Origin: JBDTSW01 sp963797835
GTDB lineage: Bacteria > Actinomycetota > Thermoleophilia > Solirubrobacterales > 70-9
Direction of reading: 5' to 3'
DNA length: 64,000 nt
Assembly (NCBI GenBank): GCA_963797835.1
Contig: CAWCRN010000022.1
Coordinates: 91,509 to 155,508, forward strand
The notes below the pieces were generated by a model. That model made no database searches. It had not been told where the DNA came from and saw only the letters and a program-made list of their open reading frames with translations. A program made the translations under genes and the position numbers. Shown here piece after piece: positions 44,710-53,078 of the stretch (position 1 is the first letter of the stretch; the number at the start of each line of letters is the position of its first letter).

Positions 44710-45093
44710 ATGCCCCCCGGGTCGGGCCCAGGGCGCAAGCGGGGGCGGCTCTCGCGCAGCGGCGACTTCGACCGGGTCTACCGCGAGGGCCGCTCGCACG
44801 GCAACCGCTACTTCGTGATGTACGCCTTCCCCCGGCCCGCGGGCGAGGAGGGCGACGCGGTGCGCCTGGGCGTCTCGGTCGGCCGCAAGGTGGGCGGGGC
44901 GGTGGATCGAAACGCGGTCAAGCGCGCGCTGCGGGAGGCGTTCTGGGGCCTCGACGAGGCGCCGCCGAACCACGACTTCGTGCTCGTCGCCCGCCCTGAC
45001 GCTGCGGGTCTGGTTGAGCGTGAGGGAACCGCGGGGGTCGAGGCCGCGCTGCGCGAGCTGTTCGCCGAGGCCGCCTCCGGGGAGGCGGCGTAA
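44710..45093 (+). CDS. rnpA: ribonuclease P protein component
   Basis: The 127-residue protein has the RnpA core LSRSGDFDRVYREGRSHGN, RLGVSVGRKVGGAVDRN and the RNR-type motif DRNAVKRALREAFW. It is the protein cofactor that helps the RNase P RNA cut 5' leaders from tRNA precursors. It begins 2 nt after the rpmH stop. The C-terminal 25 residues are acidic and Ala-rich. Confidence 0.96.
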   Translation: MPPGSGPGRKRGRLSRSGDFDRVYREGRSHGNRYFVMYAFPRPAGEEGDAVRLGVSVGRKVGGAVDRNAVKRALREAFWGLDEAPPNHDFVLVARPDAAGLVEREGTAGVEAALRELFAEAASGEAA

Positions 45094-45096
45094 AAC

Positions 45097-45381
45097 GTGA
45101 AACGGTCCGCTGACGCTCTCGCGCGGATCCGCGCGGCCCTCGTCTGGGTCGTGCTGCTGCCGCTGCGCGCCTACTCGCGCCTGATCTCCCCGCTGCTGCC
45201 CGCGCGCTGCAAGTACTACCCGACCTGCTCGGCCTACGCCGAGGAGGCGGTCCGCACGCACGGGGTAATCCGCGGCGGCGCGCTCGCCGCATGGAGGATC
45301 GTGCGCTGCAATCCGTTCAGCCACGGCGGCGTCGACGAGGTGCCCCCGCCGCGCCACCGCCGCCGCGCCAGGCACGCCTGA
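45097..45381 (+). CDS. yidD: membrane protein insertion efficiency factor YidD
   Basis: The 94-residue protein starts at GTG (MKRSADALARIRAALV). It has the YidD signature: PLRAYSRLISPLLPARCKYYPTCSAYAEEA with the three conserved Cys, then GALAAWRIVRCNPFSHGGVDEVPP. It has a short amphipathic helix and assists YidC-dependent insertion. Its stop overlaps the yidC start (TGATG). The C-terminal tail is basic. Confidence 0.95.
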   Translation: MKRSADALARIRAALVWVVLLPLRAYSRLISPLLPARCKYYPTCSAYAEEAVRTHGVIRGGALAAWRIVRCNPFSHGGVDEVPPPRHRRRARHA

Positions 45382-46121
45382 TGCTGCCCGTCGCCCACAT
45401 CCTCCAGCCGATCATCGACGCCGCGAACTCGGTCCTCGAGTTCTTCGCCGTCGACATGAACCTCGGGTTCGGCGTCGCGATCATCCTGCTCACGTTCGTG
45501 ACCCGGATCGTGATCCTGCCGCTCTCGATCCGCCAGATCAAGTCGATGCGCGCGCTCCAGGCGTACTCGCCGCAGATCAAGGAGCTGAACGAGCGCTACA
45601 AGGACGACCCCCAGCGCAAGCAGCGCGAGATGATGAACTTCTACAAGGAGAACAACATCAACCCGCTGGCGTCGTGCTTCCCGCTGCTGCTCCAGCTGCC
45701 GGTCTTCTTCGCCCTGTTCGAGCTGCTGCGAAGCGACGCGTTCAAGTCCGAGGTGCTCGCCTACGGCGACCCCGGGTTCCTGTTCATCCCCGACCTCACC
45801 GAGAAGGCGACGGGCGGAGTCCTGATCGCCCTGCTCATCATCTACTTCGTCACGATGGTCGCCTCGATGGCGATCACCGCCGCCCAGGCCGAGGGCGCCC
45901 AGCGGATCCTTCTCTTCGCGCTGCCGGTCATCTTCACGCCGTTCATCATCAGCTTCCCCGCCGGCCTCATCCTCTACTGGATCACGACCAACATCTGGAC
46001 GATCGGCCAGCAGTACGTGGTCAAGGCCTTCTGGCCGGCGCCGCCGGTGGCGACGGTCGCGGAGGTCAAGGCCGCGAGGGCCCCGCCTCCCCCGCCGCGC
46101 AAGAAGAAGAAGCGGCGGTAG
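45381..46121 (+). CDS. yidC: membrane protein insertase YidC (Oxa1 family)
   Basis: Beginning at ATG 45381 the protein is 246 residues, the short Gram-positive/actinobacterial form without the large periplasmic domain. It has the Oxa1 core: FGVAIILLTFVTRIVILPLS, a coiled-coil hairpin (LNERYKDDPQRKQREMMNFY), NNINPLASCFPLLLQLPVFF, and late helices ending ILYWITTNIWTIGQQYV. The C-terminus is Pro-rich then poly-basic (PPPRKKKKRR), as in YidC paralogues that bind ribosomes. It inserts small membrane proteins with or without Sec. Confidence 0.96.
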   Translation: MLPVAHILQPIIDAANSVLEFFAVDMNLGFGVAIILLTFVTRIVILPLSIRQIKSMRALQAYSPQIKELNERYKDDPQRKQREMMNFYKENNINPLASCFPLLLQLPVFFALFELLRSDAFKSEVLAYGDPGFLFIPDLTEKATGGVLIALLIIYFVTMVASMAITAAQAEGAQRILLFALPVIFTPFIISFPAGLILYWITTNIWTIGQQYVVKAFWPAPPVATVAEVKAARAPPPPPRKKKKRR

Positions 46122-46137
46122 CTCCCGCGCGCCCAGC

Positions 46138-46262
46138 GACTGTCCTGTCGAGCCCACACGGTGTGTATGTAGGGCAGGACAGTCCAGCGCTGTGCCCGCG
46201 GGCCCAGCGGCTGGCCCGCGTCACGCCCGCCCAGTGCAAAGAACCCTGCACGCGGCGTGAAC
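46138..46262. repeat. run of three hairpins incl. palindromic element family 2, copy A
   Basis: 46138-46184 has perfect 10-bp arms (GACTGTCCTG/CAGGACAGTC) around an inner CACAC-g-GTGTG hairpin. A related element lies at 60925-60973. It is followed by CGCGGGCC/GGCCCGCG-type arms with bulge (about 46197-46222), then TCACGCC/GGCGTGA arms that enclose GTGCA/TGCAC (about 46222-46260). The 238-bp yidC-jag gap has no other coding signal. The hairpins may end the yidC transcript. Confidence 0.6.
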
Positions 46263-46359
46263 CCTCGCCATGCCTGCACGACGCCCCGGACGCACCCCAC
46301 CGGCTTCGAAGTTCGCCACCCGACCGCCACTTCCTCCCCCCGTCTAGACTCGCCGCCCG

Positions 46360-46849
46360 ATGGCCGCCGAGGCGACCGACACCTATCCGAGCGCCCCCGC
46401 CGAACGCGTCGAGGCGATCCTCGAGCGCGTGGTCGACGCCCTGGGGCTCGAGGCCGACGTCGTCGGTGGCCGAGGACGACGACCAGATCCTCGGCACGGT
46501 CGACGGCGAGGACGTCGGGCTGCTGATCGGCCGCCGCGGGCAGACGATCGACGCGATCCAGCTCCTCTGCTACCGCGCCGCGTTCCGGGGCGAGAAGGAC
46601 CGAAAGCGGGTGGTCGTCGACGCCGCGGGCTACCGCGAACGCCGCCGCGAGCTGCTCGTCGGCCAGGCCGACCGGGCCGCGGAGCGCGCACTGGAGAGCG
46701 GCAAGGAGATCGAGCTGGAGCCGATGAGCGCCAGCGAGCGCAAGGTGGTGCACGACTACCTGGTCGAGCGCTCCGGGGTCGAGACGTTCAGCGAGGGCGA
46801 GGAGCCCGAGCGCTGCGTGATCGTCGCCCCCCTCGTCGCCGACGAGTGA
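46360..46849 (+). CDS. jag: Jag/KhpB-like RNA-binding protein (one frame break)
   Basis: The protein of about 163 residues has a short N-terminal region (ERVEAILERVVDALGLEADVV), a KH-II domain (GEDVGLLIGRRGQTIDAIQ) and an R3H domain (ASERKVVHDYLVERSGVETFS). It is an RNA chaperone linked to cell-wall synthesis control, normally encoded after yidC. One extra G near 46466 shifts the frame between DVV and AEDDDQILG. A TAGACT box is 9 nt before the ATG. The stop overlaps the rsmG GTG. Confidence 0.92.
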
Positions 46850-47562
46850 CCGACGCCGAGAGCGCACTGCTCGCGCGGGTGCCGGTGGAGGGCGTGGCGG
46901 CCCTTCGCGAGGTGATCGAGCTGATCGCAGGCGACCCGCACGCTCCCACGACCGTGCGCGACCCCCAGGAGGCCTGGCGCACGCACGTCCTCGACTCCCT
47001 CTCGGGGCTCGAGCTGGCCGAGCTGCGGGACGCCGCGCGCATCGCCGACGTCGGCGCCGGGGCCGGCTTCCCGGGGATCGCCCTGGCGGCCGCCCTGCCG
47101 GACGCGCACGTCGACCTGATCGAGGCGACCTCGCGCAAGTGCGAGTTCATGGCGTCGCTCCTCGACCGCGCGGGCATCAGGAACGCCCGTGTCGTCTGCC
47201 ACCGCGCCGAGGAGTGGGGGGCTCCGCGCCCGCCCGACGGCGGCCGCGAGGATGCCGACGTCGTCACCGCGCGCGCCGTCGGCCGGCTCGCGACCCTCGC
47301 CGAATTGGCATCGCCGCTCCTGCGCGAGGGGGGCGCGCTCATCGCCTGGAAGGGCCGCCGCGATCCCGAGGAGGAGGCCGAGGCGGCGAGGGCCGCGGAG
47401 GCGCTGGCCATGCAGCCCGGCCCGGTTCGCCCCATGGCCGAGGCGGCCGGGTTCGAGCACCGCCACCTGTACGTGTTCACCAAGTCCGGGCCGACCCCGC
47501 CGGGCATCCCGCGCCGCCCGGGCATGGCGAAGAAGCGCCCCTTCGGGGGTCAGACCCCTTAA
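46846..47562 (+). CDS. rsmG: 16S rRNA (guanine-527-N7) methyltransferase
   Basis: From GTG 46846 the protein is 238 residues with the GidB/RsmG pattern: WRTHVLDSLSGLEL, the SAM-binding IADVGAGAGFPGIALAAAL, VDLIEATSRKCEFM and VVTARAVGRLATLAELA. It methylates G527 of 16S rRNA. Its last codons and stop (GGQTP, TAA at 47560) lie inside a palindromic repeat, so the mobile-like element provides the C-terminus. The preceding tail (PGIPRRPGMAKKRPF) is typical and basic. Confidence 0.95.
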   Translation: MTDAESALLARVPVEGVAALREVIELIAGDPHAPTTVRDPQEAWRTHVLDSLSGLELAELRDAARIADVGAGAGFPGIALAAALPDAHVDLIEATSRKCEFMASLLDRAGIRNARVVCHRAEEWGAPRPPDGGREDADVVTARAVGRLATLAELASPLLREGGALIAWKGRRDPEEEAEAARAAEALAMQPGPVRPMAEAAGFEHRHLYVFTKSGPTPPGIPRRPGMAKKRPFGGQTP

Positions 47563-47590
47563 GTGGGGTCGACTCATGGGGTCTGACCCC
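47545..47590. repeat. dispersed palindromic element, family 1, copy B
   Basis: Perfect 13-bp arms GGGGTCAGACCCC and GGGGTCTGACCCC surround a 19-bp core that is nearly the reverse complement of the core in copy A at 22917-22962. It contains the rsmG stop codon and lies upstream of parA. Confidence 0.75.
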
Positions 47591-47638
47591 TCTGTTGGGT
47601 GGCGCCGCCTGCGCCCCGGCTATCGTCGCCGCCAGCCG

Positions 47639-48478
47639 ATGGGACGCGTCTACGCGATCGCAAACCAGAAGGGCGGGGTGGGGAAGACCACCACCGCCGT
47701 CAACACCGCCGCCTGCGTCGCCGCGCTCGGCCACCAGGTGCTGCTCGTGGACCTCGACCAGCAGTGCAACGCCACCGTCGCGCTGGGCGGCGACCGCGAG
47801 GCGCGGCCGTCCTCGTACGACTGCCTGACCGGCACGACGTCGGTCGCCGAGGCCGCTCGCCCCGCCGGGCCCGACAACCTCTGGCTCGTGCCGGCCAACC
47901 GCGACCTCGCCGGCGCCGCCGTCGAGCTGCCACGGATCGAGGGGTCCGAGCTTCACCTGCGCCAGCGCCTGGGGCCGGTGCGCGACCGCTTCGCCCTCAC
48001 GCTGCTCGACTGCCCGCCCTCACTGGGCCCGGTGACCGTGAACGCCCTCGCCGCCGCCGACCGCGTGATCGTCCCCGTCCAGGCCGAGTACCTCGCGCTC
48101 GAGGGGCTGGTCCAGTTCCTCGACACGCTGGGCCTGATCCGCCGCGAGCTGAACCCGTCGCTGGTTCTGACCGGGGTCGTGATCACCATGCACGATGAGC
48201 GCACGCGCCTGGCGCAGGATGTCGAGCGCGAGCTCCGCGGACACTTCCCCGATCTTGTCTTCGACACAGTCATCCCGCGCAGCGTCAGGGTCGCCGAGGC
48301 CCCGAGCTTCGGCGTGCCGGTGCTACAGCACGATCCGTCCTCGCGGGGGTCGATCGCCTACGCCGAGCTGGCCGACGAGCTGGCGCGGCGCGAGGCGTCG
48401 GACTGGGTCGCGGTCTCACATAACCCTCAACCGCAGGTTGAGACTGGGCGGTGGCAGGTAACGAGGAGGATGGGATGA
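47639..48478 (+). CDS. parA: chromosome partitioning ATPase ParA/Soj
   Basis: The 279-residue protein starts VYAIANQKGGVGKTTTAVN, the deviant Walker A (KGGVGKTT), then LLVDLDQQCNATVALG, the Walker B region LTLLDCPPSLGPVTVNAL and VPVQAEYLALEGLVQF. It positions origin regions together with ParB-parS. A TATCGT box ends 12 nt before the ATG. The C-terminal 25 residues (DWVAVSHNPQPQVETGRW) are longer than in most Soj proteins. The stop overlaps the parB start (ATGA). Confidence 0.96.
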   Translation: MGRVYAIANQKGGVGKTTTAVNTAACVAALGHQVLLVDLDQQCNATVALGGDREARPSSYDCLTGTTSVAEAARPAGPDNLWLVPANRDLAGAAVELPRIEGSELHLRQRLGPVRDRFALTLLDCPPSLGPVTVNALAAADRVIVPVQAEYLALEGLVQFLDTLGLIRRELNPSLVLTGVVITMHDERTRLAQDVERELRGHFPDLVFDTVIPRSVRVAEAPSFGVPVLQHDPSSRGSIAYAELADELARREASDWVAVSHNPQPQVETGRWQVTRRMG

Positions 48479-49314
48479 CGGCGAACAGGGGAATGGGACG
48501 AGGCCTGGCGGCGATCCTGCCGAAGAGCGGGGCGGAGGAGCCCCGCTTCCGCGACATCCCCCCGGGGATGATCCAGCCGAACCCGAATCAGCCGCGCAAG
48601 CGCTTCGACTCCGACTCGATCGAGGCACTGGCGCGGTCGATGGCGGACGCCGGGGTGATCCAGCCGCTGATCGTGCGCCCGCTCGACGACGGCCGCTACG
48701 AGCTGATCGCCGGCGAGCGCCGCTGGCGGGCGGCGCAGCACGCCGGACTGGAGACCGTGCCGGCGCTGATCCGCGACGAGGACGAGCTGCAGCGGATGCA
48801 GATCGCCCTGATCGAGAACGTCTCCCGCGAGGACCTGAACCCTGTCGAGCAGGCGCGCGCCTGCGCGGCGCTGGTCGACGAGCTCGGCGTCTCCAAGGAG
48901 GAGCTGGGCCGCCGACTCGGCCGCAGCCGGGTCGCGATCTCGAACGCGATCCGCCTGCTCGACCTGCCGGACGAGGCGCTGGCGCTGCTCGAGGACGGCT
49001 CGCTCTCCGAGGGCCACGGCCGGGCGATCCTCCAGGTGAAGGAAGTCGACGAGCGCCGGGCGCTCGCGAAGGCCGCCGCCGCGTCCGGATGGTCGGTGCG
49101 CGAGACCGAGCGCCGCGCCAAGGCCGGGGTCGCCCCGGCGCCGAAGGCCGAGCCCCATCCCGACCAGGTCGAGGCCCTGCGCGAGGCGGAGGAGCGCCTC
49201 GAGTCGGCGCTCGGCACCGGCGTCGTCGTCAAGGCCGCCCGCAAGGGCGTACGCGCCGAGCTCCACTTCGACGACCTGGACGAGCTGCACGCGTTCGCCG
49301 AGCGCTCGGGGTAG
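48475..49314 (+). CDS. parB: chromosome partitioning protein ParB
   Basis: Starting at ATG 48475, five nt after GAGGAGG, the protein is 279 residues. It has MGRGLAAILP, the ParB/Srx N-domain (IQPNPNQPRKRFDSDSI, YELIAGERRWRAAQHAG), the CTPase-related motif LIENVSREDLNPVEQA, and the helix-turn-helix LGRRLGRSRVAISNAIRLL. It binds parS near oriC and spreads by CTP-dependent sliding. It overlaps the end of parA by 4 bp. Confidence 0.96.
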   Translation: MTANRGMGRGLAAILPKSGAEEPRFRDIPPGMIQPNPNQPRKRFDSDSIEALARSMADAGVIQPLIVRPLDDGRYELIAGERRWRAAQHAGLETVPALIRDEDELQRMQIALIENVSREDLNPVEQARACAALVDELGVSKEELGRRLGRSRVAISNAIRLLDLPDEALALLEDGSLSEGHGRAILQVKEVDERRALAKAAAASGWSVRETERRAKAGVAPAPKAEPHPDQVEALREAEERLESALGTGVVVKAARKGVRAELHFDDLDELHAFAERSG

Positions 49315-49711
49315 GCGCCCCCGCCCTCAGCGGCGGCCAGAGGTCCGAGTCGGCGATCTCCAGCAGGTTGCCGGCCGGGTCGCGGAAGTAGAGCGAGCGG
49401 CCGCCACCCGGCCACTCCTCCTCGTGGGTCACCGCCACGCCTGCCTCGGCGAGCCGCGCGCGCCACGCGTCGTAGCCGCCGGGCGGCGCCAGGAGGCAGA
49501 CGTGGCCGGCGCCCTCCGTCCCGTGGTCGGCGATCGGCTCGTCGCGCTCGGCCAGCATCTCGCGATCGAACAGCAGCAGCACGCCCGCGCCGCAGCGCAG
49601 GGCGGTGCCGTCGCCCCAGCCCGCGACGCGGCGCAGGCCGAGGGTCCCCTCGTAGAGCGCCAGCGTCTCCTCGCGAAGCTCGTGCGGGTAATACAGCGAG
49701 GTCTCCAGCAC
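49229..49711 (-). CDS. VOC/glyoxalase-fold protein
   Basis: From GTG 49711, about nine nt after GGAGAG, the protein has one VOC module: LETSLYYPHELREETLALYEG, TLGLRRVAGWGDGTALRCGAG, AGHVCLLAPPGGYDAWRARL and GRSLYFRDPAGNLLEIADSDLW. The conserved core ends near 49330. The remaining Arg/Ala-rich tail overlaps parB on the other strand and may be an artefact of a lost stop. The enzyme or binding activity is unknown. It lies just downstream of pdxH. Confidence 0.75.
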   Translation of the reverse strand: MLETSLYYPHELREETLALYEGTLGLRRVAGWGDGTALRCGAGVLLLFDREMLAERDEPIADHGTEGAGHVCLLAPPGGYDAWRARLAEAGVAVTHEEEWPGGGRSLYFRDPAGNLLEIADSDLWPPLRAGAPTPSARRTRAARPGRRSGARRVRPCGRP

Positions 49712-49736
49712 CCCGCGGAGCTCTCCGGCGCCTCGC

Positions 49737-50353
49737 TCATGGCCCGAGCCGCTCGATCCGCCAGCCCTCGCCCTCCCGCGTGTACCGGAACCGGTCGTGG
49801 AGGCGCCCGACCTGGCCCTGCCAGAACTCGATCTCGAGCGGATGGAGGATGAACCCGCCCCAGTGCTCGGGCCGCGGGATCTCCTCGCCGGCGAAGCGCT
49901 CCTCGACCTCGCGCACCCGCTCGTCCAGCTCCTCCCGCGACGCGAGCGGGCGGCTCTGCGGCGAGGCCCAGGCGCCGACGCGGCGGTCGGGCGGCCGGGT
50001 CTCGAAGTAGGCGTCGGACTCCTCCGCCGAGAGCCGCTCCACCGGACCCCGGATCCGCACCTGCCGGTCGAGCTCGCGCCAGTAGGCGACGATGGCCGCG
50101 AGCCGGTCGCCGCGAGTTGGCGTCCCTTCTCCGACTCGTAGTTCGTGTGGAAGCGAAAGCCCTCGGCGTCGAACCCCTTCAGCAGCACCATCCGCGCGTC
50201 GGGCATCCCGTCGTCGTCGACCGTCGCCAGGCAGATCGCGTCGGGCAGCGGCACCTCGGCCTCGGCGCGCTCCCACCACTCGGCGAACTGCGCGATCGGG
50301 TCGGCCGCGAGGTCGTCGCGGCGGAGCGGGGGCAGGTCGGGGCGGCGCGGCAC
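49737..50353 (-). CDS. pdxH: pyridoxamine 5'-phosphate oxidase (one frame break)
   Basis: The protein of about 205 residues shows LPDAICLATVDDDGMPDARMV, LLKGFDAEGFRFHTNYESEKG (FMN/PLP binding), VRIRGPVERLSAEESDAYFE, and the C-terminal IEFWQGQVGRLHDRFRYTRE with the conserved Arg and Trp. It oxidises pyridoxamine/pyridoxine phosphate to PLP. A break near 50115, in the stretch between KGRQLA and RLAAIVAYWRELD, puts the halves in different frames. The stop is near the ATG of a spurious frame, and the VOC gene follows. Confidence 0.92.
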
Positions 50354-50369
50354 GTTGCCCTTAGCTTCC

Positions 50370-50375
50370 TACAAT
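50370..50375 (+). promoter_or_regulatory. -10 box of the tRNA-Ile gene
   Basis: TACAAT is a near-consensus -10 and ends 9 nt before the mature tRNA 5' end. No clear -35 is seen at the expected distance. Confidence 0.55.
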
Positions 50376-50384
50376 GGGCGCCTC

Positions 50385-50458
<74 letters not shown>

Positions 50459-50497
50459 CTTGCGCGTCTCGACGGAGTAGCGCGTACCAGCGCTTCG

Positions 50498-50974
50498 TCA
50501 GCGCAAACCGCCGGGGACCTCGCGCGCACGGTCGCAGGCGGCGGTGTCGAGGGCCTCGACCGTCTTCTGCAGCCAGTTCCGGAAGTAGCGCTGGCCGGCG
50601 AGGGCGTCGAAGATCTTGTTGCCGGCGCCCTTGGGGTCCATGCCCATGCGGCTGTCGACGAACGTGCCGCCCTGCGCCTCGGTGAGGAGGAAGCTGACAT
50701 AGGTCCCCGTGTCGAGACATCTGATCGCCAGATGCTCCAGGTTCTCGAGCTCCTCGACCTCGAGCTCGGTCTCGTCGCGGCCGACGGGCATCTTCGTGAC
50801 CTGGCGGTAGCGGCTGCCATGCTCGAACGCGTCGCCCCCGATCTCGACCACCCGCGGCCACCACTCCGGGTGGCGCTTGATGTCGCGGATCAGGCCCCAG
50901 ACCACCCCGATCGGTGCGTCGATAAAGGCCTCGCGTCTGGCTTCGGACACGGTCCGTATTGTCGCAACCCCCAC
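50498..50974 (-). CDS. SRPBCC/polyketide-cyclase-like lipid-binding protein
   Basis: The 158-residue protein has the START-like helix-grip pattern: SEARREAFIDAPIGVVWGLI, IRDIKRHPEWWPRVVEIG, RYRQVTKMPVGRDETELEV and a long C-terminal helix (AGQRYFRNWLQKTVEALDT). The family binds hydrophobic ligands or cyclises polyketides; the ligand is unknown. The start may be the GTG at 50974 or one at 50950, closer to the conserved region. Confidence 0.75.
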   Translation of the reverse strand: MGVATIRTVSEARREAFIDAPIGVVWGLIRDIKRHPEWWPRVVEIGGDAFEHGSRYRQVTKMPVGRDETELEVEELENLEHLAIRCLDTGTYVSFLLTEAQGGTFVDSRMGMDPKGAGNKIFDALAGQRYFRNWLQKTVEALDTAACDRAREVPGGLR

Positions 50975-51059
50975 ACGGTTGGAACGCCCAAACCGCCGCC
51001 GTCGTGAGGCTCCCTAGAATGCGCGTGAGGCGCGCTAGCGCGGCCGGGAGCTGATCACC

Positions 51060-51551
51060 TTGCAGCAGATGCAGATCTATGGCGTTTCCTTCGACATGGT
51101 CGGCAAGCAGCCGATCGTGCTCCTGAAGACCGTCGACGGCAACCGCTTCCTGCCGATCTGGATCGGCCACCCCGAGGCCGCCGCGATCCTGATGAAGCTC
51201 CAGGGCGCCTCGACCCCCAGGCCGATGACGCACGACCTGCTGTCCGACCTGCTCGAGCAGCTCGACGCCAAGTGCGAGAAGGTCTCGGTCACCGAGCTGC
51301 GCGACAACACCTTCTACGCGACGATCACGATCTCGATGAACGGCTCGGAGATGGAGATCGATTCGCGCCCGTCCGACGCGATCGCGCTGGCCGTCCGCAC
51401 GCAGGCGCCGATCTTCGCCGCCGAGGACGTGATCGAGGAGTCCTCGATCGAGTTCGAGCACGAGGTCGAGGACCAGGAGGAGGTCGTCGAGAAGTTCAAG
51501 GACTTCCTCGACGAGGTCTCCCCCGAGGACTTCGCCGCCGGCGAGGAGTAG
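51060..51551 (+). CDS. bifunctional nuclease family protein (DUF151)
   Basis: This 163-residue protein starts at TTG with GGGAG upstream and contains the DUF151 block: PIVLLKTVDGNRFLPIWIGH, PEAAAILMKLQG, RPMTHDLLSDLLEQL, and VDSRPSDAIALAVR-type text (IDSRPSDAIALAVRTQAPIF). The C-terminal part is strongly acidic. In plants and bacteria the family is reported to have RNase/DNase activity. A TAGAAT box about 40 nt upstream gives a normal leader. It is a common single gene in actinobacteria. Confidence 0.9.
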   Translation: MQQMQIYGVSFDMVGKQPIVLLKTVDGNRFLPIWIGHPEAAAILMKLQGASTPRPMTHDLLSDLLEQLDAKCEKVSVTELRDNTFYATITISMNGSEMEIDSRPSDAIALAVRTQAPIFAAEDVIEESSIEFEHEVEDQEEVVEKFKDFLDEVSPEDFAAGEE

Positions 51552-51701
51552 CGCGGCCCGCTGAGGCGGAGGGTGGCGCCGCTCGTCCGCGCCCTGATCC
51601 GGGACCGTCGCGGGCATACCGAGGGTCATCCCCAATAGACGGACCGGCGGTCCGCTGGGACGCTGGCATGGCTTCAATCGGAAACCATGTCTGGAGGACC
51701 C

Positions 51702-52865
51702 ATGAACGACGAGCCCACCACCGAGCAGCAGCCGCCCGAGCCGGAGCCCGAGCGGCCGGCCTCCGAGTCCGCGCCGACGGCCGAGCAGACGAGCGGCCGC
51801 GGCAAGCTCGCCCGCAGCCGTTCGACCGGCATGCTGGCCGGCGTCGCGTCGGGCCTCGGCAAGCACTTCGACGTCGACCCGGTGATCTTCCGCATCGCGT
51901 TCGGCGTCTCGCTCTTCTTCGGCGGCTTCGGCGCGCTCGCCTACATCGCGCTTGCCCTCTTCCTGCCGGACGAGTCGGGCGAGCCGCTGGTGAAGAGCTC
52001 GCGCTGGGCGCTCGTGGCGGCGATCGTCGTGATCGGCCTGTTCCTGGTGCCCGCGATCGGCTGGGGCTGCTGGGGCGACGGCGGCGGCGCCTGGTTCGGG
52101 CTGTGGCTGATCATCCCCGCGGCGATCGCGATCGGCGCCTACGCGATCCTCAGGGATCGCGGCGGGCCCGGCTCGGCCACCGGCGCGCTGGCGGCGATCT
52201 TCATCGCCGGCGCCGCCGTCACCGGGTTCATCGTCCTCGCGTTCGTGGGCGCCGCGGTCACCGCGCTCGGCTTCGGCGAGATCGCCGCGGGCCTGGTCAT
52301 CCTCGCCGGCATCGGCCTCGTGGTCGGCGCGTTCACCGGTGGCCTTCGCTGGCTGATCGTCCCGGCGCTCGCGCTGTCCGTGGGCGTCGGCGTCGCAGCC
52401 GCCGCGGACCTCGACGTCGAGGGGACGATCGGGCATCGCGAGTACGTGCCGCTGACCGTGTCCGAGATCCCGGACGACGGGTACGAGGTCGGCATCGGCC
52501 AGCTCGACGTCGACCTGCGCGAGCTCGACTGGGAGAGGGACGACGTCGTCGACCTGAACGTCGACGTCGGCATCGGCCAGGCGAACGTCCTGGTGCCCTC
52601 CGACGTCTGCGTCGAGGCCGACGTGAGCACGAAGAGCGGCTCGCTTGTCGTCGCGGGCGAGCAGCAGCAGGGCTTCGGCGCTGACCTCGAACAGGACGCT
52701 CCGACGACGGCGACGCCTCGCCTCGAGGTGAGCGGCGAGGTCCAGATCGGCGAACTGCGCGTCCTGAACGACGACGACCGCGAGCTCGGCGAGCGCCACG
52801 GCGGCGTGGATGGCGACGAACGCGACGAGATGCGCGAGGCCAGGGCGGCGGCGTGCGCGGTATGA
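51702..52865 (+). CDS. PspC-domain protein with LiaF-like C-terminus
   Basis: The ATG at 51702 follows GGAGG at 4 nt. The 387-residue protein has a Pro/Glu-rich N-terminus, a PspC domain (SRSTGMLAGVASGLGKHFDV, DPVIFRIAFGVSLFFGGFGA), about six helices, and a C-terminal beta-helix-like domain with repeated VGIGQLDVDL and VGIGQANVLVPSDV, as in LiaF/DUF2154. It is followed by a small membrane protein, a PspC histidine kinase and a LuxR regulator with overlapping ends. This suggests the sensor/inhibitor part of an envelope-stress (LiaFSR-like) system. Confidence 0.85.
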   Translation: MNDEPTTEQQPPEPEPERPASESAPTAEQTSGRGKLARSRSTGMLAGVASGLGKHFDVDPVIFRIAFGVSLFFGGFGALAYIALALFLPDESGEPLVKSSRWALVAAIVVIGLFLVPAIGWGCWGDGGGAWFGLWLIIPAAIAIGAYAILRDRGGPGSATGALAAIFIAGAAVTGFIVLAFVGAAVTALGFGEIAAGLVILAGIGLVVGAFTGGLRWLIVPALALSVGVGVAAAADLDVEGTIGHREYVPLTVSEIPDDGYEVGIGQLDVDLRELDWERDDVVDLNVDVGIGQANVLVPSDVCVEADVSTKSGSLVVAGEQQQGFGADLEQDAPTTATPRLEVSGEVQIGELRVLNDDDRELGERHGGVDGDERDEMREARAAACAV

Positions 52866-53050
52866 GCAGCGGACCGGACACCACCGGCCTGGTCGCCGGC
52901 CTGTCGCTTGTGGCGCTGGGCGGGCTGTTGATGCTCGACCAGGCCGGCGCCCTCGAGCTGGACCTGGGATGGGCCGGCGTGGCGTTGACCGCCGCCGCCG
53001 GCCTCATCCTGCTCGTCAGCGGCCTTGCGCGCGAGCGCGAGAAGCCCTGA
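52862..53050 (+). CDS. small two-helix membrane protein (LiaI/DUF5668-like)
   Basis: From ATG 52862, which overlaps the previous stop (ATGA), the 62-residue protein has two helices: TTGLVAGLSLVALGGLLML and GWAGVALTAAAGLILLVSGL. This is the pattern of the small LiaI-like/DUF5668 proteins that accompany LiaF. It ends in a basic tail and lies 28 bp before the kinase gene. Function is inferred from context. Confidence 0.75.
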   Translation: MSSGPDTTGLVAGLSLVALGGLLMLDQAGALELDLGWAGVALTAAAGLILLVSGLAREREKP

Positions 53051-53078
53051 TCCGCACCGGCGGCGTCACCATGTCGGC

